Source: Phocaeicola plebeius
Lineage (GTDB): Bacteria; Bacteroidota; Bacteroidia; Bacteroidales; Bacteroidaceae
Length of the DNA stretch: 13,422 bases
Direction: 5' to 3'
Assembly: GCA_004558305.1 (NCBI GenBank)
Contig: SFDG01000061.1
Span: 1 to 13,422 of the forward strand
Position numbers and translations under genes: made by a program. Shown piece by piece: positions 5,879-12,745 of this stretch. Each line of letters begins with the position of its first letter. The first letter of the stretch is position 1. The notes below the pieces were generated by a model. It was not told where the DNA came from, did not search any database, and worked only from the letters and a program-made list of their open reading frames with translations.

Positions 5879-6913
5879 CTACTTGAAGTGCGAGCGTTGC
5901 TTATTCCGGGTGTCTTCCTGCAGCAGGCTGTCGCGCAGACGATGTTGCACCTGCTGGGGCTTAAACATGAGACGCTCCTGAGAAGCAGCAGGTTTCTGCT
6001 GCGCGTCCTGTGCATTGCTCTGCGGTGCCGAATAGACGACGCTATCTCTACGCAGCGTGTCGGACGCTTCTTTTGTCTTGGCATCGTCGCTGCGCTCATC
6101 AGCGTCTTTCTTTCGGACGCGGTCCAGACGCATATCACTGATGACAAGTTTGTGTGAAACTGAGGCACGGGCGTTGATGAGGGCACACCACAGGCGCACT
6201 TGCTTGACCGCCAGACTATCTATGGTGATGGACAGGCGCTGATTGCCGTTGCCGCGGACGGGCTGCGACACGGTGCGGACGGAGTCGCCCTCGTAATAGA
6301 CGGCCATGAGCATGACGGCTTCGCGCTGGCCTTCCCCTTGTTTCCAGTTGGCATCAAGTTTCCATTCCAGGCGGTCAGCGGGGCGAAGTAGGGTATCCAC
6401 ATTGAGGGTAAAGCCCTGCTGACGCTGGAGGGGCGAGAACAGGAGCAGGCGGCGCGAGCCCTGCCACAGATCGACGCGTGTGGCATTGGGGTCGTCCTGT
6501 ATGGCGCTGGCAGTCCAACCATCGCCACCGGCTTTCTTCTTGTCAATCTGCCGATATATCTCCACCAGTTTCATGGGATGACGCGAGTACCAGGCCATGG
6601 CGCTGTCGAACTCCACTTGGGTCATGCCATGACGAGCCAAGGCCGAGCGGATGTAATAGTGGGTATTGTAGCGCCGTTCGGCAGATTTCGTCTGATTCTG
6701 CGCCTCGCTCTGTGCGCCAAGGGCCATCGCCATCTGATAGTCGTAGATAATCTGCTCCATCTCATTAGGCCGAGGGATGCCCTGCGGATGGTCGTCGCCA
6801 CAAGCTATTAAGCCCAGCATGAACACGGCTGTCAGCAGGGCATGGCCAAGTCGGCATAACTTGCAAGAGGGACAGCGGTGAGGGAAATGGTGCAGAGAGG
6901 GGACAAACTTCAT
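5879..6913 (-). CDS. DUF4296 domain lipoprotein
   Basis: 344 residues from the ATG at 6911-6913. The N-terminus has a basic stretch, a hydrophobic segment (about 25-37) and a lipobox LIAC with Cys38, so the mature protein should be lipid-anchored in the envelope. The DUF4296 domain follows at about residues 45-130 (IPRPNEMEQIIYDYQMAMAL, YYIRSALARHGMTQVEFDSAMAWYSRHP). This family is restricted to Bacteroidetes as far as I know and has no assigned function. The remainder to about 260 looks beta-rich and the last ~80 residues are low-complexity, rich in Q, D, K and R, ending RNKQRSHFK. The gene starts 11 bp after lspA, which encodes the peptidase that would process it, so the two are co-expressed. 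The frame stays open upstream into lspA, but that part is antisense-like noise and is excluded by the lipobox position. Confidence 0.85.
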   Translation of the reverse strand: MKFVPSLHHFPHRCPSCKLCRLGHALLTAVFMLGLIACGDDHPQGIPRPNEMEQIIYDYQMAMALGAQSEAQNQTKSAERRYNTHYYIRSALARHGMTQVEFDSAMAWYSRHPMKLVEIYRQIDKKKAGGDGWTASAIQDDPNATRVDLWQGSRRLLLFSPLQRQQGFTLNVDTLLRPADRLEWKLDANWKQGEGQREAVMLMAVYYEGDSVRTVSQPVRGNGNQRLSITIDSLAVKQVRLWCALINARASVSHKLVISDMRLDRVRKKDADERSDDAKTKEASDTLRRDSVVYSAPQSNAQDAQQKPAASQERLMFKPQQVQHRLRDSLLQEDTRNKQRSHFK

Positions 6914-6924
6914 GGACAGATGAT

Positions 6925-7554
6925 TTACGGTCGATGGAACAGATAGGGAATGGTCATGCTCCGGCGATAGAAGATAAACAGGGCCACGATGCCGCAGGAG
7001 ATGGCAGCATCGGCAAAGTTGAAGATGGCGCCGAAGAAGGTGGTGCCGCCAATGAGAGGCATCCAGTCGGGCCAGGTAAAGAAGGGGAAATAGAACATAT
7101 CGACCACCTTGCCGGAAAGGAAGGAACCATAGCCCTGACCGAAATCGACCAGCGAGGCCACGGGCGGTACGCCGTAGCCGCTTTCGCTGAAGATGAGGCC
7201 ATAGAACAGGTTGTCGATGATATTGCCGGCCGCACCGGCCACGACGAGAGCCCAACAGAAGATGAGGCCCATCGGAGCGCGCTTCTTTATCAGGTTCGAC
7301 AGGGCAAAGAGAAAGAAGCCCACGGCGATGATGCGGAAGAGGGTCAGGAAGAGTGTGCCGGAAAAGGAGAATCCAAACGCCATGCCCTTGTTTTCCGTAA
7401 AGCAAATCTGACACCAGGGGGTCACGTCGATGTGCTGTCCGACATACATCGTGGTTTTCACGGTGATTTTTATCACCTGGTCAATGACCAGTACGCTGAG
7501 CAGGGTTAGCGTAGCCAGCATAAAGCGTGGGCTTCGGTGGAGTTGGATTGCCAT
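6925..7554 (-). CDS. lspA: Lipoprotein signal peptidase (signal peptidase II)
   Basis: 209-residue inner-membrane aspartyl peptidase that removes signal peptides from diacylglyceryl-modified prolipoproteins. Visible family features are Asp25 in the first helix (VIDQVIK), NKGMAFG (55-61) and the two catalytic aspartates in AGNIIDN (Asp114) and FNFADAAISCG (Asp182). Four hydrophobic helices can be seen at about 12-30, 66-88, 96-113 and 175-197. At 209 residues it is longer than the ~165 of E. coli because of an insertion around residues 120-172, as is normal in Bacteroidetes. The start ATG at 7552-7554 precedes a short basic N-tail. A strong terminator lies upstream, so transcription probably starts within the 7561-7607 region, though I see no clear -7 element there. 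Confidence 0.95.
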   Translation of the reverse strand: MAIQLHRSPRFMLATLTLLSVLVIDQVIKITVKTTMYVGQHIDVTPWCQICFTENKGMAFGFSFSGTLFLTLFRIIAVGFFLFALSNLIKKRAPMGLIFCWALVVAGAAGNIIDNLFYGLIFSESGYGVPPVASLVDFGQGYGSFLSGKVVDMFYFPFFTWPDWMPLIGGTTFFGAIFNFADAAISCGIVALFIFYRRSMTIPYLFHRP

Positions 7555-7584
7555 AATGGTCTAAAGGGGGTATGATATGAAACT

Positions 7585-7597
7585 GCCGCGGAGCGGC
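7585..7597 (-). other. Short GC-rich inverted repeat before lspA
   Basis: GCCGC-GGA-GCGGC forms a 5-bp stem with a 3-nt loop about 30 bp upstream of the lspA start. It would fall in the lspA leader if transcription starts just downstream of the dksA terminator. No function can be assigned. Confidence 0.35.
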
Positions 7598-7607
7598 GCT
7601 GTGGTAG

Positions 7608-7660
7608 AAAAACCCATATCCCATGAGTTCCCTCTGCGGGAATCTCATGGGATTAGGTTT
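7608..7660 (-). terminator. Rho-independent terminator after the dksA-like gene
   Basis: A long inverted repeat: AAACC (7610-7614) pairs with GGTTT (7656-7660), CCCATGAG (7620-7627) with CTCATGGG (7644-7651), and TTCCC (7628-7632) with GGGAA (7638-7642). Read on the minus strand the stem is followed by a TTTTT run (7608-7612). The size and tail match an intrinsic terminator separating ileS-dksA from lspA. The A tract on the other side may let it work in both directions. Confidence 0.8.
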
Positions 7661-7712
7661 TACAAGGTCTGCACCATGTACCGGCTGCACACAGGTGCTG
7701 ATTGATACGTAG

Positions 7713-8093
7713 TTATTTCTTCTGGGCCAATTTGGCTTCGATGCTGAGCGTTGCATGAGGCACGGCACGCAGACGTTCCTTTGGAATGAGCTTGCCTGTG
7801 ACGCGGCAAACGCCATAGGTCTTGTTTTCGATGCGCTGGAGGGCGGCCTGCAGGCCCTGTATGAACTTCTGCTGGCGGGCAGCCATGTTGGTCAGTTCTT
7901 CTTTCGACTGTGTCATTGACCCTTCTTCCAGCACCTTATAGGTGGGCATGGTGTCATCGACGCCGTTGCCATCCTTTCCGGTGAGCACGTCCATCATCTG
8001 CTGATAGTCGCGCTTTGCCAACTCAATTTTGGTCAGAATCAGCTCTTTGAACTCAGCCAATTCTTCATCGGAATAACGCATTTTCTCACTCAT
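7713..8093 (-). CDS. TraR/DksA family protein (zinc-finger cysteines lost)
   Basis: 126 residues. The N-terminal half is helical and charged (SDEELAEFKELILTKIELAK), followed by the segment KEELTNMAARQQKFIQGLQAAL and the family's C-terminal motif TYGVCRVTGKLIPKERLRAVP (about 92-112), ending in HATLSIEAK. DksA proteins bind in the secondary channel of RNA polymerase and, with ppGpp, modulate promoters. Here Cys96 is the only cysteine; the other three zinc ligands of classical DksA are Thr, Pro and His-type residues, which I recall as usual for Bacteroidetes homologues. A clear DxxDxA tip motif is not evident. The gene starts 41 bp after ileS on the same strand and is followed by a strong terminator, so it is likely the end of an ileS-dksA transcript. 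Confidence 0.88.
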   Translation of the reverse strand: MSEKMRYSDEELAEFKELILTKIELAKRDYQQMMDVLTGKDGNGVDDTMPTYKVLEEGSMTQSKEELTNMAARQQKFIQGLQAALQRIENKTYGVCRVTGKLIPKERLRAVPHATLSIEAKLAQKK

Positions 8094-8134
8094 GATAATA
8101 TGATTTAGGCTCTTGGTTAATGAACAGTATTCTG

Positions 8135-11100
8135 CTATGCTTTCTCTATGCTGACGGGGAGATCGAAGTCGCCAAACTTCAGGCTCAAATCAAGGCCTTC
8201 GGCATGACTTGTAGTGGCAATCTCCGTGGCGAGCACCTGCTGCTTGATGTAGGCGCCAAAGTCGGCCACGGCATCGGTGATACGCTCGTCGGCAAACAGC
8301 GTGATGCGGATGCGGTCGGCCAGATTGAAGCCGGCCTGCTTGCGGTAGGCCTGGATGCGCTTTACCAGTTCGCGGGCCATACCCTGACGGCGCAGCGACT
8401 CGTCGATGGTCAGGTCGAGGGCCACGGTGAGGTTACCATCGCTGGCGACGGTCCATCCGGGGATGTCTTCGCTGACAATCTCGACGTCGGCCAGTTCGAC
8501 AGTCAACGTCTGGCCTTCTACCTCGATGTCATACTTGCCATCGGCCTCGAGGCGACCAATCTCATTGTTGCTCAGCGCAGACATGGCGGCGGCCACGCCT
8601 TTCATCAGTTTGCCATACTTCTTGCCCATCACGCGGAAATTGCACTTTACCTTCTTGACGAGCATATCTCCCTGAACAAACTCTATCTCCTTGACGTTGA
8701 CCTCGTCGAGGATAATGTCGGCCACGGCCATGACGTCTTCGCGCAGGCTTGCCGAGGTGTCGGGGATGCAGATTTTGCGGAGAGGCTGACGAACGATGAC
8801 GCCTTCTTTCTTGCGGAGCGAGAGCACCATGGACGAAATCTTCTGGGCCAGGGCCATGCGACGCTCGAGTTCAACATTTATTTCGCCCTCTGCCTGGGGG
8901 AAGTCGGCCAGATGCACGCTCGGGGCTTTATCGTCGGCATTTGCCGTCAGGTCGCGGTACAGGCTGTCGGCATAGAAGGGGGCGATGGGGGCCATCAGAC
9001 GGGCCACAGTGGTCAGACAGCGGTAGAGCGTCTGGTAAGCGCTGAGTTTGTCGTCGTCCATATCGCCGGCCCAGAAGCGTTTGCGGCCGAGGCGCACATA
9101 CCAGTTGGAGAGGTTGTCGATGACAAAGGCGGAGATGAGGCGGCCGGCACGTGTGGGCTCGTAGTCCTCGAGGGCTTCGGTCACGCCGGCGATGAGCGTC
9201 TGGAGTTCGGAGAGTATCCAGCGGTCCATTTCGGGACGGGTCTCTACCTGCGGTTCGTTGCCCGTGAAGTGGTCCTCGTTGGCGTAGGTGACGAAGAAGT
9301 TGTAGGTCTGGAACAGTTTGCCAAAGAAGGTGCGCGACACTTCCTTGACGCCCTCCTCGTCAAACTTGAGGTTATCCCAAGGCTGCGAGTTGGTAATCAT
9401 GTACCAGCGCAGGGGGTCGGGGCCGTAGTTGGCCAAGGCGCCGAAGGGGTCAACGGCATTGCCGAGACGCTTGGACATCTTGGCGCCGTTCTTATCCAGC
9501 ACAAGGCCATTGGAGATGACGGCCTTGAAGGCCTTCCGGTCGAAGACCATCGTGGCGATGGCGTGCAGGGTGAAGAACCAACCGCGGGTCTGGTCCACAC
9601 CTTCGGCGATGAAGTCGGCGGGGAAGGCTGAGCCCGAGTCGATGAGGTCTTTGTTTTCAAACGGGTAGTGCAACTGGGCATAGGGCATCGAACCCGAGTC
9701 GAACCAGACGTCGATGAGGTCCAGTTCGCGCTTCATGGGCTTGCCGGAGGGCGAAACGAGCACGATGTTGTCCACGTAGGGGCGGTGCAGGTCGATGCGG
9801 TTGTAGTTGTCCTTGCTGTAGTCGCCGGGCACGAAACCTTTCTCCTTGAGCGGGTTGGCGGCCATATAACCGGCCTCGACGCTCTTCTCTATCTCATCAT
9901 AGAGTTGGGCGATGGAGGAGATGCAGATTTCTTCGCGTGTTTCGTTATTGCGCCAGATGGGCAGCGGCGTGCCCCAGTAGCGTGAGCGGCTGAGGTTCCA
10001 GTCGTTGAGGTTCTCGAGCCAGCCGGCGAAACGGCCCGTGCCGGTCGATTCGGGTTTCCAGCGTATTTCCTTGTTGAGGGCCACCATGCGCTCTTTGGCT
10101 GCCGTAGAGCGGATAAACCAGCTGTCAAGGGGATAGTAGAGCACGGGCTTGTCGGTACGCCAGCAGTGGGGATAGTTGTGCACGTGCTTCTCAATCTTGA
10201 GGGCCGTGCCTTCCTGCTTCATCTCCATGCAGATGATGATGTTCAGGTCTTCGGCCTTGGCGGCAGCCTGCTCGTCATACTTACCGCCTACGTTAAACTT
10301 CGGGTCGTAGGCGTTCTTTACGAAGTCTCCGGCATGATGGGCATAGGCTTCGGCATCGACACAGGCGCTGACAAACTCGGGGGCGAGGTCTTCCATGACA
10401 TAGTAGCGGCCGGTGAGGTCAACCATGGGGCGCGTTTCGCCGCGGTCGTTCACCATGAAGAGCGAGGGGATGCCGGCAGCGCGGGCCACCTTGGCATCGT
10501 CGGCACCGAAGGTAGGTGCGATATGCACGATACCCGTACCGTCTTCGGTCGTCACATAGTCGCCGGGGATGACGCGGAAGGCTTCGTCGGCAAGTTCGAC
10601 GAAGGTGTCACCGGCGGCAGTGAAACACTTTTCGGGATGGGCCTGTGCATAGGTCTTGACGAAGTCGGCTGCGAGGTCGTTGACCTTCTCGAGGGGCTTC
10701 ACCCAGGGCATGAGTTGGGCATAGTGCATGCCTACAAGGTCTGTGCCTTTGCAGGTCGATACCACCTGCCAGGGTACGAGTTTGTCGCCGGCCTGAAAAC
10801 TGTCGAGGGGCAGTTCGGCGGCTTCGGCCTTGAAGTAGGCCATCAGACGCGACTGGGCCACAACGACGGTGATGGGCTGAGCGTTATAGGGGTTGTAGGT
10901 GCGGACTACGGCATAGTCGATCTGCGGACCTACGCAGAGGGCGGTGTTGGAGGGCAGTGTCCAGGGCGTCGTGGTCCATGCGGCGAAGCACGGCGTACCC
11001 CAGCCGCTCATCTCCTCTGTGGGGTCGAGGATGCGGAAGAGGGCGGTCACGGTGGTGTCCTTGACATCGCGGTAACAGCCGGGCTGGTTCAGTTCGTGAC

Positions 11101-11671
11101 TGGACAGACCCGTGCCGGCGGCAGGACTGTAGGGCTGGATGGTATAGCCTTTGTAAAGCAGGCCCTTCTTGTAGAGTTGGCCGAGCAACCACCACAGGGT
11201 TTCAATATAGGCGTTGTCGTAGGTGATGTAGGGGTGCTTCATATCTACCCAATAGCCCATACGCCGAGAAAGGTCTTCCCACTCCTCGGTGTACATCATC
11301 ACGTTCTTGCGGCAACGGGCGTTATAGTCTTCAATGGACACCGTGCGGCCAATGTCCTCCTTGGTGATACCCATTTCCTTCTCCACGCCGAGTTCAACGG
11401 GCAGACCATGTGTGTCCCAACCGGCCTTGCGCAGCACACGGTAGCCCTTCATGGTCTTATAGCGGCAGATAATGTCCTTGATGGTGCGTGCCATCACGTG
11501 GTGAATGCCGGGATGGCCGTTGGCCGAGGGGGGACCTTCAAAGAATACGAAGTCGGGGCAACCCTCCTTCTCTTCGATAGATTTCTGGAATAGGTTTTCT
11601 TTTTGCCACCAAGCAAGTACTTCCTCGCCAATCTCAGCGGGATTGAATTTGCCGTAGGTTTTGAAGCTCAT
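8135..11671 (-). CDS. ileS: Isoleucyl-tRNA synthetase, type 2 (IleRS2-like)
   Basis: 1178 residues, class Ia aminoacyl-tRNA synthetase charging tRNA-Ile. The N-terminal catalytic segment FEGPPSANGHPGIHHVMAR has the ATP-binding HIGH signature as GIHH (55-58). The KMSKS loop is KMSKRLGN (731-738). The CP1 editing domain lies between, roughly residues 180-420, with TTPWTLPSNTALCVG and EDGTGIVHIAPTFGADDAK. The anticodon-binding domain follows (PEMDRWILSELQTL) and a C-terminal extension ends FDLPVSIEKA. The PSANGxPGIHH and KMSKR forms place it with the eukaryote-like IleRS2 group, which is generally insensitive to mupirocin. The start ATG at 11669-11671 (MSFKTYGKFNP) fits the family. The gene has its own likely promoter about 120 bp upstream. 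Long antisense ORFs opposite it are composition artefacts. Confidence 0.97.
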   Translation of the reverse strand: MSFKTYGKFNPAEIGEEVLAWWQKENLFQKSIEEKEGCPDFVFFEGPPSANGHPGIHHVMARTIKDIICRYKTMKGYRVLRKAGWDTHGLPVELGVEKEMGITKEDIGRTVSIEDYNARCRKNVMMYTEEWEDLSRRMGYWVDMKHPYITYDNAYIETLWWLLGQLYKKGLLYKGYTIQPYSPAAGTGLSSHELNQPGCYRDVKDTTVTALFRILDPTEEMSGWGTPCFAAWTTTPWTLPSNTALCVGPQIDYAVVRTYNPYNAQPITVVVAQSRLMAYFKAEAAELPLDSFQAGDKLVPWQVVSTCKGTDLVGMHYAQLMPWVKPLEKVNDLAADFVKTYAQAHPEKCFTAAGDTFVELADEAFRVIPGDYVTTEDGTGIVHIAPTFGADDAKVARAAGIPSLFMVNDRGETRPMVDLTGRYYVMEDLAPEFVSACVDAEAYAHHAGDFVKNAYDPKFNVGGKYDEQAAAKAEDLNIIICMEMKQEGTALKIEKHVHNYPHCWRTDKPVLYYPLDSWFIRSTAAKERMVALNKEIRWKPESTGTGRFAGWLENLNDWNLSRSRYWGTPLPIWRNNETREEICISSIAQLYDEIEKSVEAGYMAANPLKEKGFVPGDYSKDNYNRIDLHRPYVDNIVLVSPSGKPMKRELDLIDVWFDSGSMPYAQLHYPFENKDLIDSGSAFPADFIAEGVDQTRGWFFTLHAIATMVFDRKAFKAVISNGLVLDKNGAKMSKRLGNAVDPFGALANYGPDPLRWYMITNSQPWDNLKFDEEGVKEVSRTFFGKLFQTYNFFVTYANEDHFTGNEPQVETRPEMDRWILSELQTLIAGVTEALEDYEPTRAGRLISAFVIDNLSNWYVRLGRKRFWAGDMDDDKLSAYQTLYRCLTTVARLMAPIAPFYADSLYRDLTANADDKAPSVHLADFPQAEGEINVELERRMALAQKISSMVLSLRKKEGVIVRQPLRKICIPDTSASLREDVMAVADIILDEVNVKEIEFVQGDMLVKKVKCNFRVMGKKYGKLMKGVAAAMSALSNNEIGRLEADGKYDIEVEGQTLTVELADVEIVSEDIPGWTVASDGNLTVALDLTIDESLRRQGMARELVKRIQAYRKQAGFNLADRIRITLFADERITDAVADFGAYIKQQVLATEIATTSHAEGLDLSLKFGDFDLPVSIEKA

Positions 11672-11679
11672 AGTCTATA

Positions 11680-11772
11680 TCAAACTTTTTGCGCGCACCG
11701 GAGAGGGATGCGCGGACGTATTATTATTGTTTTTCCAATATGGATTCTGTACAAGGACGCCTTTGAGGGCAC
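11680..11772 (-). CDS. Possible isoleucine-rich leader peptide upstream of ileS
   Basis: A short ORF with GTG at 11770-11772 (30 aa) or TTG at 11752-11754 (24 aa), ending TGA at 11680-11682, only 8 nt before the ileS ATG. Its product includes YRIHIGKTIIIRPRIPL, with six isoleucines in 14 positions and three consecutive ATA codons. A GC stem-loop (11692-11714) covers the codons after the ATA run. It lies downstream of the putative -7 element, so it would be transcribed. The start codons are non-ATG and chance is possible because the region is A+T-rich. If real, it could sense charged tRNA-Ile. Confidence 0.3.
   Translation of the reverse strand: MPSKASLYRIHIGKTIIIRPRIPLRCAQKV
11692..11714 (-). 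promoter_or_regulatory. Stem-loop in the ileS leader
   Basis: CGCGCA (11692-11697) pairs with TGCGCG (11709-11714) around an 11-nt loop. On the minus strand it ends 20 nt before the ileS start and is followed by CAAAAAGTTTGA rather than a T-run, so it is not a simple terminator. It could affect ribosome access to the ileS start. Confidence 0.45.
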
Positions 11773-11791
11773 CCTCTTCACAGATTGCCTG

Positions 11792-11799
11792 CAAAGGTA
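11792..11799 (-). promoter_or_regulatory. Bacteroidetes -7 promoter element for ileS
   Basis: Minus-strand TACCTTTG is an exact match to TAnnTTTG. It lies about 120 bp before the ileS ATG, in the 294-bp gap 11672-11965, preceded by an A+T-rich stretch (AAAACAAAATCAC). No good -33 TTTG is seen at the expected spacing. Transcription from here would give a leader of about 115 nt. Confidence 0.55.
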
Positions 11800-11965
11800 G
11801 TGATTTTGTTTTAAGGGAGATTCACCGGCAACATAAAAAACACCACGATTTACCCTACCAATATGGAAAGACTGCAATTTCTTTCCACGGGCAAACATCT
11901 GTACTAATAAATAGCTGGGGACTAAGACTACCTCGGTGTTGGCGAAAGCGCTTGTTCCTCAACGA

Positions 11966-12310
11966 TTATTTGGTATTGGGCAGACGGAAGGAGGTATATA
12001 CATGCAGCGCGGCGCCGATAGCGAGGGTGGCCTGCCAAAAACTTCCCTCAACGCCTTCTACGTCGAGGCTGTCGAGCAGCATGAAGATGCCGCTGGCCAG
12101 AAAGGCCAGACTGCCCAGGGTCTGGATGCGGTACAGGCGGCGAACGGTCACGTCGGCTTGCTTGCCGCGCTGTTCGTGCCACAGGGCGTAGCCAAAGCAC
12201 AGGCTGCCTGCTATCATGGCGTAGGGGGCAAGGAAGGGAGCGACGTCAAGGATGGGCATGGCGGCTGCAAGGACTATCAGCATGCCGCCGATGTAGAGAA
12301 TTAGTTTCAT
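11966..12310 (-). CDS. Small four-helix integral membrane protein
   Basis: 114 residues with four hydrophobic segments at about 4-22, 26-46, 66-83 and 90-108, separated by short loops; the loop WHEQRGKQADVTVRRLYR (about 44-61) is basic and probably cytoplasmic. The N-terminus MKLILYIGGMLIVLAAAMPILD resembles a first transmembrane helix more than a cleaved signal peptide. I do not recognise a named family, though proteins of this kind accompany ftsB/divIC in other Bacteroidales as far as I recall. It lies 33 bp after ftsB on the same strand, so co-transcription is likely, and a 294-bp intergenic region with the ileS promoter follows. No catalytic motif is seen. Confidence 0.7.
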   Translation of the reverse strand: MKLILYIGGMLIVLAAAMPILDVAPFLAPYAMIAGSLCFGYALWHEQRGKQADVTVRRLYRIQTLGSLAFLASGIFMLLDSLDVEGVEGSFWQATLAIGAALHVYTSFRLPNTK

Positions 12311-12343
12311 GGATGGGGTTCTGTGGTGGAGGTTGAGCGGTTC

Positions 12344-12655
12344 CTATTCTTCTGTGACGATATACACGTCTTCGTCCGAGGCGCACATGCGGTGGCTTTC
12401 GCGGGCCACACGGATAAGGGCGTCGGGGTCGTTCTTCATGCGGTCGAGCCTCAGACTATCTTGCTTGTAGCGGTCGTCATAGGCTTTGATTTCCTTGCGT
12501 AGGGCGGCATTATCGGCGCGAATATCTATGCGCTTGGCTATGCTGTCGTCGCTCAGAAAACCGATGTATATGCCGAAGATAACGATGGTCCACAGATATT
12601 TGTGGTCGGCCAGTTTTCGCCAGAGTTGGAAGATGATTTGTTTGCCTTTTTTCAT
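12344..12655 (-). CDS. FtsB/DivIC-family septum formation initiator
   Basis: 103 residues from the ATG at 12653-12655 (MKKGKQIIFQLW); an in-frame start at 12694 would add 13 residues that overlap the upstream terminator's tail, so it is unlikely. Layout is typical of FtsB/DivIC: short basic cytoplasmic tail, one membrane helix (about 20-36, LWTIVIFGIYIGFL), a coiled coil (about 45-75, RADNAALRKEIKAYDDRYKQDSLRLDRMKND) and the conserved end PDALIRVARESHRMCASDEDVYIV. These bitopic proteins bind FtsL and FtsQ in the divisome and help activate septal peptidoglycan synthesis. It follows a terminator after the Na/Pi cotransporter gene and precedes the small membrane protein by 33 bp. Confidence 0.88.
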   Translation of the reverse strand: MKKGKQIIFQLWRKLADHKYLWTIVIFGIYIGFLSDDSIAKRIDIRADNAALRKEIKAYDDRYKQDSLRLDRMKNDPDALIRVARESHRMCASDEDVYIVTEE

Positions 12656-12690
12656 GATAATGGCGGGGGATGGCAGGGATGACGTGGCAA

Positions 12691-12727
12691 GCAAAAGGTC
12701 CAGAGCGAAGGGTTTCGTCTCTGAACC
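12691..12727 (-). terminator. Rho-independent terminator after the Na/Pi cotransporter gene
   Basis: GGTCCAGAG (12697-12705) pairs with CTCTGAACC (12719-12727; one G-T pair), and inside it CGAA (12706-12709) pairs with TTCG (12714-12717) around a GGGT loop with one bulged T. On the minus strand the stem is followed by TTTTGC. It lies 18 bp after the stop at 12746. Confidence 0.75.
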
Positions 12728-12745
12728 TATGGCTTTATGGTGAGT

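Noticed and set aside
5776..6186. N-terminal extension of the 59-residue protein to 196 residues
   Set aside because: The extension overlaps the DUF4296 gene in another frame, looks random, and crosses the tandem repeat.
6914..7414. Upstream in-frame extension of the DUF4296 lipoprotein to a 511-residue protein
   Set aside because: The extension overlaps lspA in another frame, is rich in R, H and L without motifs, and would bury the signal peptide and lipobox in the middle of the protein.
8120..9631. 503-codon plus-strand ORF opposite ileS
   Set aside because: Lies fully antisense to a well-conserved IleRS; the translation is rich in G, H, V and shows no domain, as expected for a mirror frame of a G+C-rich gene.
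10166..11593. 475-codon plus-strand ORF opposite ileS
   Set aside because: Same reason: antisense mirror frame of ileS without recognisable motifs.
11672..11965. T-box riboswitch in the ileS leader
   Set aside because: No recognisable T-box sequence (TGGNACCGCG-like) and T-boxes are not expected in Bacteroidetes.
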